Below are positions 19,706 through 27,140 of a stretch of 64,000 bases of DNA, piece by piece. The stretch covers positions 62,001-126,000 of the forward strand of contig NZ_JAHCDK010000009.1 in the NCBI RefSeq assembly GCF_018413465.1, written 5' to 3'. Origin of the DNA: Flavobacterium sp. CYK-55 (GTDB lineage: Bacteria > Bacteroidota > Bacteroidia > Flavobacteriales > Flavobacteriaceae). The position numbers and the translations under genes were made by a program. Within the stretch, counting starts at the first letter, position 1; each line of letters starts with the position of its first letter. The notes beneath the pieces are model-generated. The model ran no database searches. It had not been told where the DNA came from and worked only from the letters and a program-made list of their open reading frames with translations.

Positions 19706-19843
19706 CCACAAAAATACTCAATTGTATCGTGCTGCCAACAGATTTTTAAAAAGATATCTGTGTTTAAAATGTCTCAAATTAATCGTTGTCTGTTTTATTC
19801 AAAAATTTAACATTCAAAAAACGAGCGGCTATTCTATTTATCG

Positions 19844-19859
19844 TAATATTGCAATATTA
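19844..19859. promoter_or_regulatory. Probable ArsR operator
   Basis: TAATATTGCAATATTA is a perfect 16-bp palindrome ending 11 nt before the arsR start codon, just downstream of a weak -7-like sequence (TATTTATC). ArsR-family dimers bind such AT-rich inverted repeats, so autoregulation of the arsenic operon is likely. Confidence 0.65.
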
Positions 19860-19870
19860 AAATACAAATC

Positions 19871-20203
19871 ATGGGCGCGTCCAAAACCGAACATTTTACC
19901 GAACGTCAAAATCAAATAGCCGCATTGGCCAAAGCCTTAGCGCATCCGGCGCGTGTGGCCATTATTGAATATCTGATGAGTGTGAACACCTGTATTTGCG
20001 GTGACATTGTCAATGTATTGCCCCTTGCCCAGCCTACGGTTTCGCAACACCTCAAAGAACTCAAAACAGCCGGCCTCATCAAAGGAAGTATTGAAGGAAC
20101 CGCTATTTGTTATTGCATCAACGAGCCGGCGCTCGAAGTTTTGCAGAACTATTTTGCGGCCGTAAGCCAGCAACTCGAACAAAAGAAAAATAATTGTTGT
20201 TAA
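19871..20203 (+). CDS. arsR: ArsR-family arsenic-responsive repressor
   Basis: 110 aa winged-helix regulator. The helix-turn-helix is VLPLAQPTVSQHLKELKTAGLI (about 50-72; positions 48-70 in total). The cysteine pair C41-x-C43 in NTCICGDIV is in the alpha-3 position of the classical ArsR metal site (ELCVCDL in E. coli). Further cysteines are in AICYCINE and in the C-terminal NNCC. First gene of a small ars operon; a perfect palindrome lies just upstream. Metalloid binding should release DNA and induce the operon. Confidence 0.93.
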   Translation: MGASKTEHFTERQNQIAALAKALAHPARVAIIEYLMSVNTCICGDIVNVLPLAQPTVSQHLKELKTAGLIKGSIEGTAICYCINEPALEVLQNYFAAVSQQLEQKKNNCC

Positions 20204-20221
20204 TATAAATTATAGATTATC

Positions 20222-20680
20222 ATGAAACTATCACAAGTAAAACAAATACTCGATTCAGTTGAACAAGTTCATTTTGAATTGACCGATGGAACAAAGGTTC
20301 CCGAACATTTTCACATTACCGAAATTGGAGCGATTACCAAAAAATTCATCGATTGCGGCGGAACCATCCGCGAAGAAAAAATCATCAACTTCCAACTATG
20401 GACCGCGCGTGATTTTGATCATCGACTCAAACCACAAAAAATGAAAGACATTATTTCATTGTCAGAAAAAGCTTTATCGCTTGAAGACGCATCAGTTGAA
20501 GTCGAATATCAATCAGATACCATCGGTCGCTATGATTTAGATTTTGCGGGCGGTACATTTATCTTACAACCCAAAAACACGGCTTGTTTGGCCCAAGATC
20601 ATTGCGGAATTTCTGCCGAACAAATGCCTGAAACCAAAGTTAAAACTTCATGTTGTTCGCCAGATGCAGCTTGTTGTTAA
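20222..20680 (+). CDS. DUF6428-like protein with Cys-rich tail, arsenic operon
   Basis: 152 aa cytoplasmic protein, by memory the DUF6428 family that often accompanies arsR in Bacteroidota. The conserved block HFELTDGTKVPEHFHITEIG, the CGGTIREE strand and LWTARDFDHRLKPQKM are visible. The tail is cysteine-rich (SCCSPDAACC, plus CLAQDHC), suggesting metalloid or thiol chemistry. It is 18 nt after arsR. The biochemical role is not established; arsenic sensing, chaperoning or detoxification are inferences. Confidence 0.8.
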   Translation: MKLSQVKQILDSVEQVHFELTDGTKVPEHFHITEIGAITKKFIDCGGTIREEKIINFQLWTARDFDHRLKPQKMKDIISLSEKALSLEDASVEVEYQSDTIGRYDLDFAGGTFILQPKNTACLAQDHCGISAEQMPETKVKTSCCSPDAACC

Positions 20681-20798
20681 GTTTTTTCAGCAATACAAAA
20701 AGGCAATCATCATCACAATGGCGGTGGTTGTCTTGCAACTTATCTTTGGGTTTGACCCTAAATTTTGTCTGATGAATATAATTTGGCTATTGGTATAA
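20664..20798 (+). CDS. Small 44-codon membrane protein in the ars operon
   Basis: A short ORF (start MQLVVKFFQQYKKAI) overlaps the end of the preceding gene by 17 nt, and its TAA stop is directly followed by the arsC ATG. The product is a single hydrophobic helix (IIITMAVVVLQLIFGF) with basic residues at the N-side and a WLLV end. It therefore fits a one-pass membrane peptide that is translationally coupled to arsC. The alternative is a chance ORF, but the exact junctions and the helix character favour a real gene. Function unknown. Confidence 0.55.
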   Translation: MQLVVKFFQQYKKAIIITMAVVVLQLIFGFDPKFCLMNIIWLLV

Positions 20799-21212
20799 AT
20801 GAAAAATATTTTAGTTCTCTGCACCGGAAACAGTTGCCGAAGTCAAATAGCCGAAGGTTATCTTCGTTATTTTGCGGGCAACAAAGCCAACATTTACAGC
20901 GCCGGAATTCAAACCCACGGAGTCAATCCGAAAGCTATTTTGGTGATGGCTGAAGATGGTGTTGATATCTCTATGCATACTTCAAATCATGTAGATGAAT
21001 ACGCTCAAATTAATTTTGACTGGATTATTACCGTTTGCGATCACGCCCGAGAAAGTTGTCCGATAATACCAAGTAAAGCCATCAAGCTTCACCACAATTT
21101 TGCGGATCCGGCCAAAGCCACCGGAACCGAAGATGAAATTTTAAATCAATTCAGAACCGTTCGGAATCAGATCAAAGAATACTGCCGCAATTTTGTAGAA
21201 AATAACCTTTAA
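20799..21212 (+). CDS. arsC: Arsenate reductase, thioredoxin-coupled (LMW phosphatase type)
   Basis: 137 aa. The phosphatase loop CTGNSCRS gives the nucleophile Cys8; Cys80 and Cys87 (TVCDHARESCP) form the relay pair known from the S. aureus pI258 ArsC, so the enzyme should be reduced by thioredoxin. The acid DPAKATG loop is present. It reduces arsenate to arsenite in the cytoplasm. No arsenite efflux gene follows: the next gene is on the other strand. The product must therefore be exported by a pump encoded elsewhere. Confidence 0.94.
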   Translation: MKNILVLCTGNSCRSQIAEGYLRYFAGNKANIYSAGIQTHGVNPKAILVMAEDGVDISMHTSNHVDEYAQINFDWIITVCDHARESCPIIPSKAIKLHHNFADPAKATGTEDEILNQFRTVRNQIKEYCRNFVENNL

Positions 21213-21214
21213 AA

Positions 21215-22018
21215 TTATAGCTTATAATGGTTCATGAGTAGTTTTTCATAAACCGTATCGGGCAAAATGCGTTTGAGCACAATAGAGAATTTCTGCATAA
21301 AAGCGCCCACTTTGTAATGCACTTTGGGTTGTTTTTGCTGGATGATTTCATAAATAGCCACGGCCATTTCACGCGGATCGCTGCCTTGGTCTACATGCTC
21401 GTTCATCATCTGCAGCGTTTGTCCGTAGCTTTGTTCATAGGCTGAACCGGCCACTAGCGGCGCATGATAGCGCCCGGCAGCAATATTGGTGGCAAAATCA
21501 CCCGGGGCTACATCGGTAATTTGAATTCCAAAAGCTTTGACTTCCATGCGCAAAGCTTCGGTGATTAAATACAACGCGCCTTTAGAGGCCGAATAAGCGC
21601 TGCGATACGGCAAGCCCATATATCCGGCAATCGAGGTAATATTGATGATGAGCCCTGATTTTTGAGCGCGCATCTGCGGCAATACGGCGCGCATTACTTC
21701 AATCGGGCCAAAAAAATTAGTATCAAAATGGGCTTTGAGTTCTTGGGTCGGGATTTCTTCAAGCGGTCCGGTAATGCCCACACCCGCGTTGTTGATCAAA
21801 ACATCTAATCGGCCGCAGCGCTCTATGACCGAAGCCACGGCAGCACTTATGGATTCTGGCTTTGTGACATCAAGTTCCAACAACGGGAAAACCGAACCTG
21901 AAACTTGCTCAGGCTTGCGACTGGTGCCGTACACGGTAAAACCTTTTTCGTGCAAAAATGCACCGATTGATTTACCGATTCCGGAAGATGCGCCGGTGAT
22001 GAGAACCACTTTGCTCAT
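21215..22018 (-). CDS. Short-chain dehydrogenase/reductase
   Basis: 267 aa classical SDR. Cofactor motif TGASSGIGKSIG, NNAGVGI, catalytic Ser in INITSIAGYMG and YSASK (Tyr-x3-Lys in SAYSASKGAL). The residue after the first strand (SRKPEQ) suggests NADP(H). It converges with arsC with only 2 nt between the stops. The C-terminal region (QKFSIVLKRILPDTVYEKLL) resembles retinol/steroid-type SDRs. Substrate unknown. Confidence 0.92.
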   Translation of the reverse strand: MSKVVLITGASSGIGKSIGAFLHEKGFTVYGTSRKPEQVSGSVFPLLELDVTKPESISAAVASVIERCGRLDVLINNAGVGITGPLEEIPTQELKAHFDTNFFGPIEVMRAVLPQMRAQKSGLIINITSIAGYMGLPYRSAYSASKGALYLITEALRMEVKAFGIQITDVAPGDFATNIAAGRYHAPLVAGSAYEQSYGQTLQMMNEHVDQGSDPREMAVAIYEIIQQKQPKVHYKVGAFMQKFSIVLKRILPDTVYEKLLMNHYKL

Positions 22019-22034
22019 AATTTGGTTGTTTATG

Positions 22035-22149
22035 AAAGTTTAAGAAGTGTAAAAGGTTTAAAAAGTTTAGTTGAAACATTCTGTTCGTTGAATAATCTCA
22101 TTTTCAAATTTCCAAATTTCCAAATTATCTCATTTTCAAATTCTTTTTA
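22035..22149 (+). repeat. Family C low-complexity repeat, copy 2
   Basis: Contains AAAAGGTTTAAAAAGTTTAG, TTGAAACATTCTGTTCGTTG and then repeated TTTCAAATTTCC units. Same motif order as copies 1 and 3; copy 1 is inverted relative to it. Confidence 0.65.
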
Positions 22150-22202
22150 CGGTCTATAAGCGCAGCCGTGTCTAACAGCGCAGCGGTCTACAGACAAAGC
22201 AG
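22150..22202 (+). repeat. Family D short repeat, copy 2
   Basis: Contains GGTCTATAAGCGCAGCCGTG and GTCTAACAGCGCAGCGGTCT, adjoining family C copy 2. The second string matches the copy at 18.7 kb exactly, in inverted orientation. Confidence 0.6.
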
Positions 22203-22210
22203 CTGTTTAA

Positions 22211-22612
22211 CTACTTAACTTCTTTGCGAACGTAATAATACACTTCTTTTCCGTCAGCGCCTTTTTTGCTGGCCGTGATGGTGTAGTATTTACTGCCAAC
22301 GGGTTTAATTTCATATTCCCAATCAGCAGGTGCATTCGGGTTTTTGCTTTTGTCAAAACGGTTCATATCAGCACACAACTTTTTTTGTGGCGGTGTATTG
22401 ACGAGTTCTTCAGCACCACGCGTGGTAACCATATACTGCAAATTGTACTGACCACACGGACCCGGTTTTAAAGTACTGTTTTCTGAGGCTACTTCGGGAT
22501 TATCGCGGTAGGCTTCAAACTCTTTTTTGAATTCAGGATAAGCGGCTTTATCAGCCGTTTGAGCGATGGTTGATGCTGCGGTAAACAGCAATGCGATTAG
22601 GATAGATTTCAT
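22211..22612 (-). CDS. Secreted small protein of unknown function
   Basis: 133 aa when started at MKSILIALLFTAAS (22612); the longer frame upstream merely translates a repeat. Signal peptide 1-18 (ends TIAQT). The mature part (KAAYPEFKKEFEAYRDNPEV ... PQKKLCADMNRFDKSKNPNA ... YYYVRKEVK) holds two cysteines that could pair. I do not recognise the family. It lies alone between repeat arrays. A TATATTTA sequence about 25 nt upstream is a near match to the -7 box. Confidence 0.7.
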   Translation of the reverse strand: MKSILIALLFTAASTIAQTADKAAYPEFKKEFEAYRDNPEVASENSTLKPGPCGQYNLQYMVTTRGAEELVNTPPQKKLCADMNRFDKSKNPNAPADWEYEIKPVGSKYYTITASKKGADGKEVYYYVRKEVK

Positions 22613-22670
22613 AGTTTTATTTTTGAATTCGGAGCGTAAATATAGGATTTTTTGTAGTGGATTGGAAAGG

Positions 22671-22790
22671 AAGTTTAGGAAGTTGAAAAGGTTTAAAAAG
22701 TTTAGTTGAAACATTCTGTTTGTTGAATCATCTCATTTTCAAATTTTCAAATTTCCAAATCTTCAAATCTTCAAATCATCTTTTCTCTTA
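22671..22790 (+). repeat. Family C low-complexity repeat, copy 3
   Basis: GAAGTTGAAAAGGTTTAAAA, TTGAAACATTCTGTTTGTTG, then several TTTCAAATTTTC/ATCTTCAA units; continues into a CTTAAAATCTTACTGTCTG stretch of family E type. Lies upstream of the 133-aa gene. Confidence 0.65.
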
Positions 22791-22837
22791 AAATCTTACT
22801 GTCTGATTGTCCTACAGTCTTAAAATCTCAACTACTG

Positions 22838-22917
22838 CCCTAGCCCCGATTGAAGACGATATCCTTTTGCGCGCGAGCAAGCAAAAGATAAAGGCGAAAA
22901 GCGGGATGAGCTCCTGC
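22838..22917 (+). repeat. Family B dispersed hairpin element, copy B1
   Basis: Begins CCTAGCCCCGATTGAAG and ends GAAAAGCGGGATGAGCTCCT. The core ATCCTTTTGC ... GCAAAAGAT forms a hairpin. Matches the ends of copies at 30.0, 35.75, 35.88 and 48.95 kb. Confidence 0.7.
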
Positions 22918-22930
22918 CAAAAATAAAAAA

Positions 22931-22960
22931 ACTTCCCTGAGGAAGCCTTTGTTTTTTTTT
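22931..22960. terminator. Terminator, possibly bidirectional
   Basis: CTTCC (22932-22936) pairs with GGAAG (22941-22945); the flanks are T-rich on both strands (ten T on the plus strand, seven on the minus). It probably ends the SRP RNA transcript on the minus strand. Confidence 0.6.
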
Positions 22961-22970
22961 ATAAAAAAAT

Positions 22971-23064
22971 GGCAAGCGACCTACATCGCACCGCTACAAC
23001 CGCATACCTTTGCTATGTTCCCATCCTGGAGGATTTTGCAGGAGCTGGTCGTGTAGGACTTGCC
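22971..23064 (-). ncRNA. ffs: Signal recognition particle RNA (small bacterial type)
   Basis: Read on the minus strand, the sequence forms a long hairpin: outer stem GGCAAG/CTTGCC and CCTACA/TGTAGG, then the apical SRP domain CAGGATGGGAACATAGCAA, which matches the universal CAGG-N-GGAA-N-AGCA internal loops. The GGAA tetraloop is closed by TG/CA pairs in place of the E. coli CC/GG. Length about 94 nt fits a 4.5S-like RNA lacking the Alu domain. A perfect -7 box precedes it and terminator signals follow. It partners Ffh in co-translational targeting of membrane proteins. Confidence 0.85.
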
Positions 23065-23068
23065 GCCG

Positions 23069-23098
23069 CAAATATACAATCTTTTTATATTTTTGCAA
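23069..23098 (-). promoter_or_regulatory. Promoter of the SRP RNA gene
   Basis: Minus-strand TTGC (23095-23098), 18-bp spacer, then TATATTTG (23069-23076), a full match to the Bacteroidota -33/-7 pattern TTG-N~19-TAnnTTTG. It places the start about 5 nt downstream, at the beginning of the RNA. Confidence 0.75.
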
Positions 23099-23125
23099 GC
23101 AATAAAACTCTTGAAAAATCATTAA

Positions 23126-23133
23126 TATATTTG
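23126..23133 (+). promoter_or_regulatory. -7 box of the glutaminyl cyclotransferase gene
   Basis: TATATTTG, 20 nt before the ATG at 23154, divergent from the SRP RNA promoter. The upstream element is not clear. Confidence 0.5.
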
Positions 23134-23153
23134 CTCGCGATTAAATTAAATTC

Positions 23154-24200
23154 ATGAAAAAACGTAATCTGCTCCCAGCCATTTTGTTAGGCGCTTTATT
23201 GGTAGCCTGTAAAGGTTCAGAAAATAACAACGAAAGTTTGTTTTCATTTGAAACCAAGAATTTTAAAGAGGCTTATCAGCCCGGCGAACAAGTATCGCTC
23301 GAGATTGTCAATGCACAAAACAAAAAAATTGACAGTATTATTTATTATGTCAACGATATAAAAGTAGGTTCAAAAAAAGGTTCCGAAAAAATGTCGGTGG
23401 CTTTGGGCGGCGGAAAACTCGGTTACCAGAACTTGAAAGCGTCTATTTATTTTGAAGGTGAAAATACTGAAACCACCGCGCGTGTTGAGCTTATGTCAGG
23501 CGTTGAACCCAAGCTTTTGAGTTATTCATTGGTGCGCACTTATCCGCACGACACATTGGCTTTTACCGAAGGTTTTGAATTTTACCGCGATACTTTGCTC
23601 GAGAGCACCGGACAAAAAGGTTTGTCGCATTTTAGAAAGTACGACTACAAAACCGGCAAAATCTACAAGCAAGTCAATATGGACAATCAATATTTTGGCG
23701 AAGGTATTACGGTGATCAACAACCAGATTTTTCAGTTGACTTGGCAGTCAGGCATTGGTTTTATTTACGATGCCAACTCGCTCAAACAACTCAAATCATT
23801 TGCCTATGACAAAAAGATTGAAGGTTGGGGCATGACCAATGACGGCAAAATGATTTATCAATCAGACGGAACCGAAAAAATCTGGAAGATGGATCCGGCC
23901 ACGCAAAAGATGACCGATTACATCAACGTTTATACTAATTCAAGCAAAATTAAAAGCATCAACGAACTCGAATGGATTGGCGGAAAAATCTACGGCAACA
24001 TTTGGCAAAAAGATGCTATTGCGGTGATCAACCCAACTACCGGCGCGGTTGAAGGTGTTTTGAACTTAGCCGATTTGCGGAATCAAGTCAAGAACCAAGA
24101 AGCCGAAGTGCTCAACGGAATTGCCTACAACCCCAAAACCAAAACCATTTTTGTAACCGGTAAAAACTGGGATAAAATTTTTGAGATAACGGTGAAGTAA
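23154..24200 (+). CDS. Glutaminyl-peptide cyclotransferase, lipoprotein
   Basis: 348 aa with a lipobox (GALLVACKGS, Cys19). N-terminal ~110 residues form an Ig-like beta domain; the rest is the plant-type (papaya) glutamine cyclotransferase beta-propeller, with motifs HDTLAFTEGFEFYRDTLLES, TGQKGLSHFRKYD, YFGEGITVINNQIFQLTW, EGWGMTNDGKMIYQSDG, INELEWIGGKIYGNIWQ and NGIAYNPKTKTIFVTGKNW. The enzyme turns N-terminal glutamine into pyroglutamate. In flavobacteria, periplasmic cyclisation of exported proteins with N-terminal Gln is plausible: several exported proteins here mature just before a Gln. Confidence 0.9.
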   Translation: MKKRNLLPAILLGALLVACKGSENNNESLFSFETKNFKEAYQPGEQVSLEIVNAQNKKIDSIIYYVNDIKVGSKKGSEKMSVALGGGKLGYQNLKASIYFEGENTETTARVELMSGVEPKLLSYSLVRTYPHDTLAFTEGFEFYRDTLLESTGQKGLSHFRKYDYKTGKIYKQVNMDNQYFGEGITVINNQIFQLTWQSGIGFIYDANSLKQLKSFAYDKKIEGWGMTNDGKMIYQSDGTEKIWKMDPATQKMTDYINVYTNSSKIKSINELEWIGGKIYGNIWQKDAIAVINPTTGAVEGVLNLADLRNQVKNQEAEVLNGIAYNPKTKTIFVTGKNWDKIFEITVK

Positions 24201-24256
24201 GACACGCTGCGCTACAGACACGCTCTGCGAGCTATAGAAACGCCCTTCGGGCTTTA
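24201..24256 (+). repeat. Family D short repeats, copy 3
   Basis: Tandem short units GACACGCTGCGCTACAGACA, CGCTCTGCGAGCTATAGA, CGCCCTTCGGGCTTTAGA follow the cyclotransferase stop. Related to the units at 24.33 and 22.15 kb. Confidence 0.5.
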
Positions 24257-24275
24257 GATGGTTTGCGTATAAATT

Positions 24276-24310
24276 AAAAAAGAGGCTTCGTTATGAAACC
24301 TCTTTTTTAT
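24276..24310. terminator. Bidirectional terminator between convergent genes
   Basis: AAAAAGAGGTTTC-type stem: AAAAGAGG(C)TTC pairs with GAA(A)CCTCTTTT; A/T runs on both sides. Lies between the cyclotransferase (plus) and a minus-strand secreted protein gene. Confidence 0.75.
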
Positions 24311-24326
24311 TTTAATATCTGTCAAT

Positions 24327-24399
24327 CTATAGGCGTTAGCCGTGTCTGTAGCAAAGCGTGTCCTGAGCGTTAGCGTGTCTATAGCACAGCGTGTCCCAA
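24327..24399 (-). repeat. Family D short repeats, copy 4
   Basis: Units CTATAGGCGTTAGCCGTGTC, TGTAGCAAAGCGTGTCC and TCTATAGCACAGCGTGTCC; reaches the stop codon of the 196-aa gene. Confidence 0.5.
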
Positions 24400-24990
24400 C
24401 TACTTTTTCTTCAAATCTTTACTGTCCTGATAGATATTGCTCGATGCGTTATAAATCAGCGTTCTGTCTTCTTTTTTGTTTTTCAAACTCACATCGCCAT
24501 TGGGGTTCAACGCAAAAGCCAAACCTTCACTGCGGTTTTTCTCAACGGTTTGCGAGGCATTTTTGAGTTTGTCTAAATACTGAATTTCTTTGATTTTGGT
24601 GGTGGTTTGCGCATTTGAAAACGCCTTGCCTTTGCTGGCTAAATTGTAAATTTCGGTATAGGTCGTTGTTTTATCTTCGGTGCGTTCCGAGGTTTGTATC
24701 AAGGTATTTTCGGTCCAACTAATGCAATGCAATTTGACGCCTTTAGCCGTAAAAGCGGTAATCGAAGCCGTGGCCGGTTTGGCGGGTTCGGTATACGATT
24801 TTAGTTTGATGGTGTCTTTTTTCCCTTTTCCGTTGACAAACAAATAAAGCTCATTTTTGATAAACTCAACCGTCAAGTTTTCAGCTTTGGCCAAGGCAGC
24901 CGTTGATTTAGCTGTGGCGGGTTTTTTTTTCTGTGCCGACAGCGGAAGTGCGAATAGAGCGCACAAAACGAAGAACAATACTTTTTTCAT
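24400..24990 (-). CDS. Secreted protein of unknown function
   Basis: 196 aa. Signal peptide 1-19 (MKKVLFFVLCALFALPLSAQ) followed by a Lys/Ala-rich linker (KKKPATAKSTAALAKA) and a beta-rich domain (FIKNELYLFVNGKGKKD, GVKLHCISWTENTLIQTSE, GKAFSNAQTTTKIKEIQYLD). No family recognised. Probably periplasmic. The stop lies against a family D repeat. No cysteine pair or catalytic motif stands out. Confidence 0.7.
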   Translation of the reverse strand: MKKVLFFVLCALFALPLSAQKKKPATAKSTAALAKAENLTVEFIKNELYLFVNGKGKKDTIKLKSYTEPAKPATASITAFTAKGVKLHCISWTENTLIQTSERTEDKTTTYTEIYNLASKGKAFSNAQTTTKIKEIQYLDKLKNASQTVEKNRSEGLAFALNPNGDVSLKNKKEDRTLIYNASSNIYQDSKDLKKK

Positions 24991-25055
24991 AAGAATATTT
25001 TTGAATCGGGAAAGTACAAAAAATAAAGTTTCACTGGTTCGGGATGCATCATAAA

Positions 25056-25083
25056 AAAACCGGATAATCTCTTAACCGGTTTT
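25056..25083 (-). terminator. Terminator after dnaK
   Basis: Eight-base stem AAAACCGG (25056-25063) / CCGGTTTT (25076-25083), followed on the minus strand by additional T. Located 23 nt downstream of the dnaK stop. Confidence 0.85.
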
Positions 25084-25105
25084 AGTATTTATAAATCTAA
25101 AAGCC

Positions 25106-26992
25106 TTACTTGACTTCTTCGTAATCTACATCCTGCACTTGATCACCTTGGTTTTCGGCCTGCGGTTGTGCTGCTTGCGGTTCGCCTTGCGCGCCTTGTG
25201 CATACATATTCTCACTAGCGGTTTTCCAAGCCGCATTGATTTTGTCTAATGCATTTTGAATCGCCGCTAAATCTTGGCTTTGGTGTGCTGTTTTGAGCTC
25301 TTCTAAAGCCGCTTCAATCGATGCTTTGTGCTCAGCGGGCATTTTCTCGCCTAATTCTTTAAGCTGATTCTCGGTTTGGAAAATCATACTATCCGCCTCG
25401 TTGAGTTTTTCGGCTTTTTCACGCGCAATACGATCGCTGTCGGCATTGGCTTCGGCTTCTTTTTTCATTCTTTCAATTTCATCCGGAGTCAATCCTGAAG
25501 AAGCTTCAATACGAATGTCATGTGATTTTCCGGTTCCTTTATCAGTAGCCGAAACTTTGATGATACCATTGGCATCAATATCAAAAGTTACCTCAATTTG
25601 CGGAACACCTCTCGGGGCCGGCGGAATTCCGTCTAAGTGAAAACGTCCGATGGTTTTGTTGTCATTGGCCATAGAGCGCTCACCTTGCAACACGTGAATC
25701 TCCACGCTTGGTTGCGAATCAACAGCGGTTGAGAATACTTGTGATTTTTTGGTCGGAATGGTCGTGTTGGCATCGATGAGTTTGGTCATCACTCCGCCCA
25801 TGGTTTCAATACCTAATGAAAGCGGCGTTACATCCAAAAGCAATACATCTTTTACATCGCCTGACAATACACCACCTTGAATGGCTGCACCAATCGCTAC
25901 CACCTCATCAGGGTTTACACCTTTAGAAGCTTTTTTACCAAAGAACTTTTCAACTTCTTCAGCAATACGCGGCATACGGGTTGAACCACCTACCAAGATG
26001 ATTTCATCAATATCTGATTTTGACAAACCGGCATCTTGCAAAGCTTTAGCCACCGGCTCCATCGAGCGTTTGATGAGTGCATCTGACAATTGCTCAAATT
26101 TGGCACGGCTCAATTTTTTCACCAAGTGTTTGGGTCCTGAAGCCGTAGCCGTAATATAAGGCAAGTTGATTTCGGTTTCAGCCGATGATGACAACTCAAT
26201 CTTCGCTTTTTCAGCCGCTTCTTTAATACGTTGCAACGACATCGGATCTTGACGCAAATCAATACCCTCTTCGGCTTTGAATTCATCAGCCAACCAATCA
26301 ATAACGGTTTGGTCAAAATCATCACCCCCTAAGTGCGTGTCACCGTTGGTTGACAATACTTCAAAAACACCATCGCCCAATTCTAAGATTGAGATATCAA
26401 ACGTACCTCCACCCAAATCGTATACAGCAATTTTTTGGTCTTTACCTTGTTTGTCCAAACCATAAGCAAGCGCAGCAGCTGTTGGCTCGTTGATGATACG
26501 CATCACTTTTAAGCCTGCAATTTCTCCGGCTTCTTTAGTAGCTTGACGCTGTGCATCGTTAAAATACGCCGGCACGGTAATGACCGCTTCGGTTACGCTT
26601 TGACCCAAATAGTCTTCGGCCGTTTTTTTCATTTTTTGCAACGTCATCGCAGAGAGTTCTTGCGGTGTATACAAACGACCGTCAATATCTACACGCGGTG
26701 TGTTGTTGTCGCCTTTAACCACGCTATACGGAACACGCGTTGCCTCACCTTTGGTTTCATCAAAACTGTGGCCCATAAAACGTTTGATTGATGCGATGGT
26801 TTTGGTTGGGTTGGTCACTGCCTGTCTTTTGGCCGGATCACCCACTTTAATTTCACCACCTTCTACAAAACCAATAATAGACGGTGTGGTTCTTTTTCCT
26901 TCTGAATTCGGAATCACTACTGCCTCGCTACCTTCCATTACAGAAACACAAGAGTTGGTGGTTCCTAAGTCAATTCCAATAATTTTACCCAT
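25106..26992 (-). CDS. dnaK: Chaperone DnaK (Hsp70)
   Basis: 628 aa, full length. The N-terminal ATPase has [59 protein letters not shown] and [12 protein letters not shown]. The linker [15 protein letters not shown] leads into the substrate domain and a helical lid ending in a Gln/Ala-rich tail with acidic DVDYEEVK. It folds nascent and stress-damaged proteins with DnaJ and GrpE, neither of which is encoded next to it. The gene is single, with a strong terminator. Repeated TGACA/TGTCA half-sites upstream may be a heat-shock control region. Confidence 0.98.
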   Translation of the reverse strand: MGKIIGIDLGTTNSCVSVMEGSEAVVIPNSEGKRTTPSIIGFVEGGEIKVGDPAKRQAVTNPTKTIASIKRFMGHSFDETKGEATRVPYSVVKGDNNTPRVDIDGRLYTPQELSAMTLQKMKKTAEDYLGQSVTEAVITVPAYFNDAQRQATKEAGEIAGLKVMRIINEPTAAALAYGLDKQGKDQKIAVYDLGGGTFDISILELGDGVFEVLSTNGDTHLGGDDFDQTVIDWLADEFKAEEGIDLRQDPMSLQRIKEAAEKAKIELSSSAETEINLPYITATASGPKHLVKKLSRAKFEQLSDALIKRSMEPVAKALQDAGLSKSDIDEIILVGGSTRMPRIAEEVEKFFGKKASKGVNPDEVVAIGAAIQGGVLSGDVKDVLLLDVTPLSLGIETMGGVMTKLIDANTTIPTKKSQVFSTAVDSQPSVEIHVLQGERSMANDNKTIGRFHLDGIPPAPRGVPQIEVTFDIDANGIIKVSATDKGTGKSHDIRIEASSGLTPDEIERMKKEAEANADSDRIAREKAEKLNEADSMIFQTENQLKELGEKMPAEHKASIEAALEELKTAHQSQDLAAIQNALDKINAAWKTASENMYAQGAQGEPQAAQPQAENQGDQVQDVDYEEVK

Positions 26993-27114
26993 TTCTTATA
27001 GTATTAATTTTTTGTTCTTTTTGTTTCGTTTTTTTAAAAACTTGAGTCGCCGTTGTCAATCTTTATGCCACGAGGTCAGACGTTATTTGATTGTCAGTTT
27101 TTGATGCATAACTC

Positions 27115-27139
27115 TGACAAGCTGTCATTTTTTTTGACA
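27115..27139. promoter_or_regulatory. Inverted TGACA/TGTCA half-sites upstream of dnaK
   Basis: TGACA-3 nt-TGTCA-7 nt-TGACA, about 125-145 nt before the dnaK start. Further TGTCA sites occur at 27092 and 27053. The arrangement resembles an operator for a dimeric regulator; identity unknown. Confidence 0.4.
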
Positions 27140-27140
27140 T

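Noticed and set aside
22613-22714. N-terminal extension LNFLNLFNFLNFL of the 133-aa secreted protein.
   Set aside because: It translates family C repeat DNA. The true signal peptide starts at 22612.
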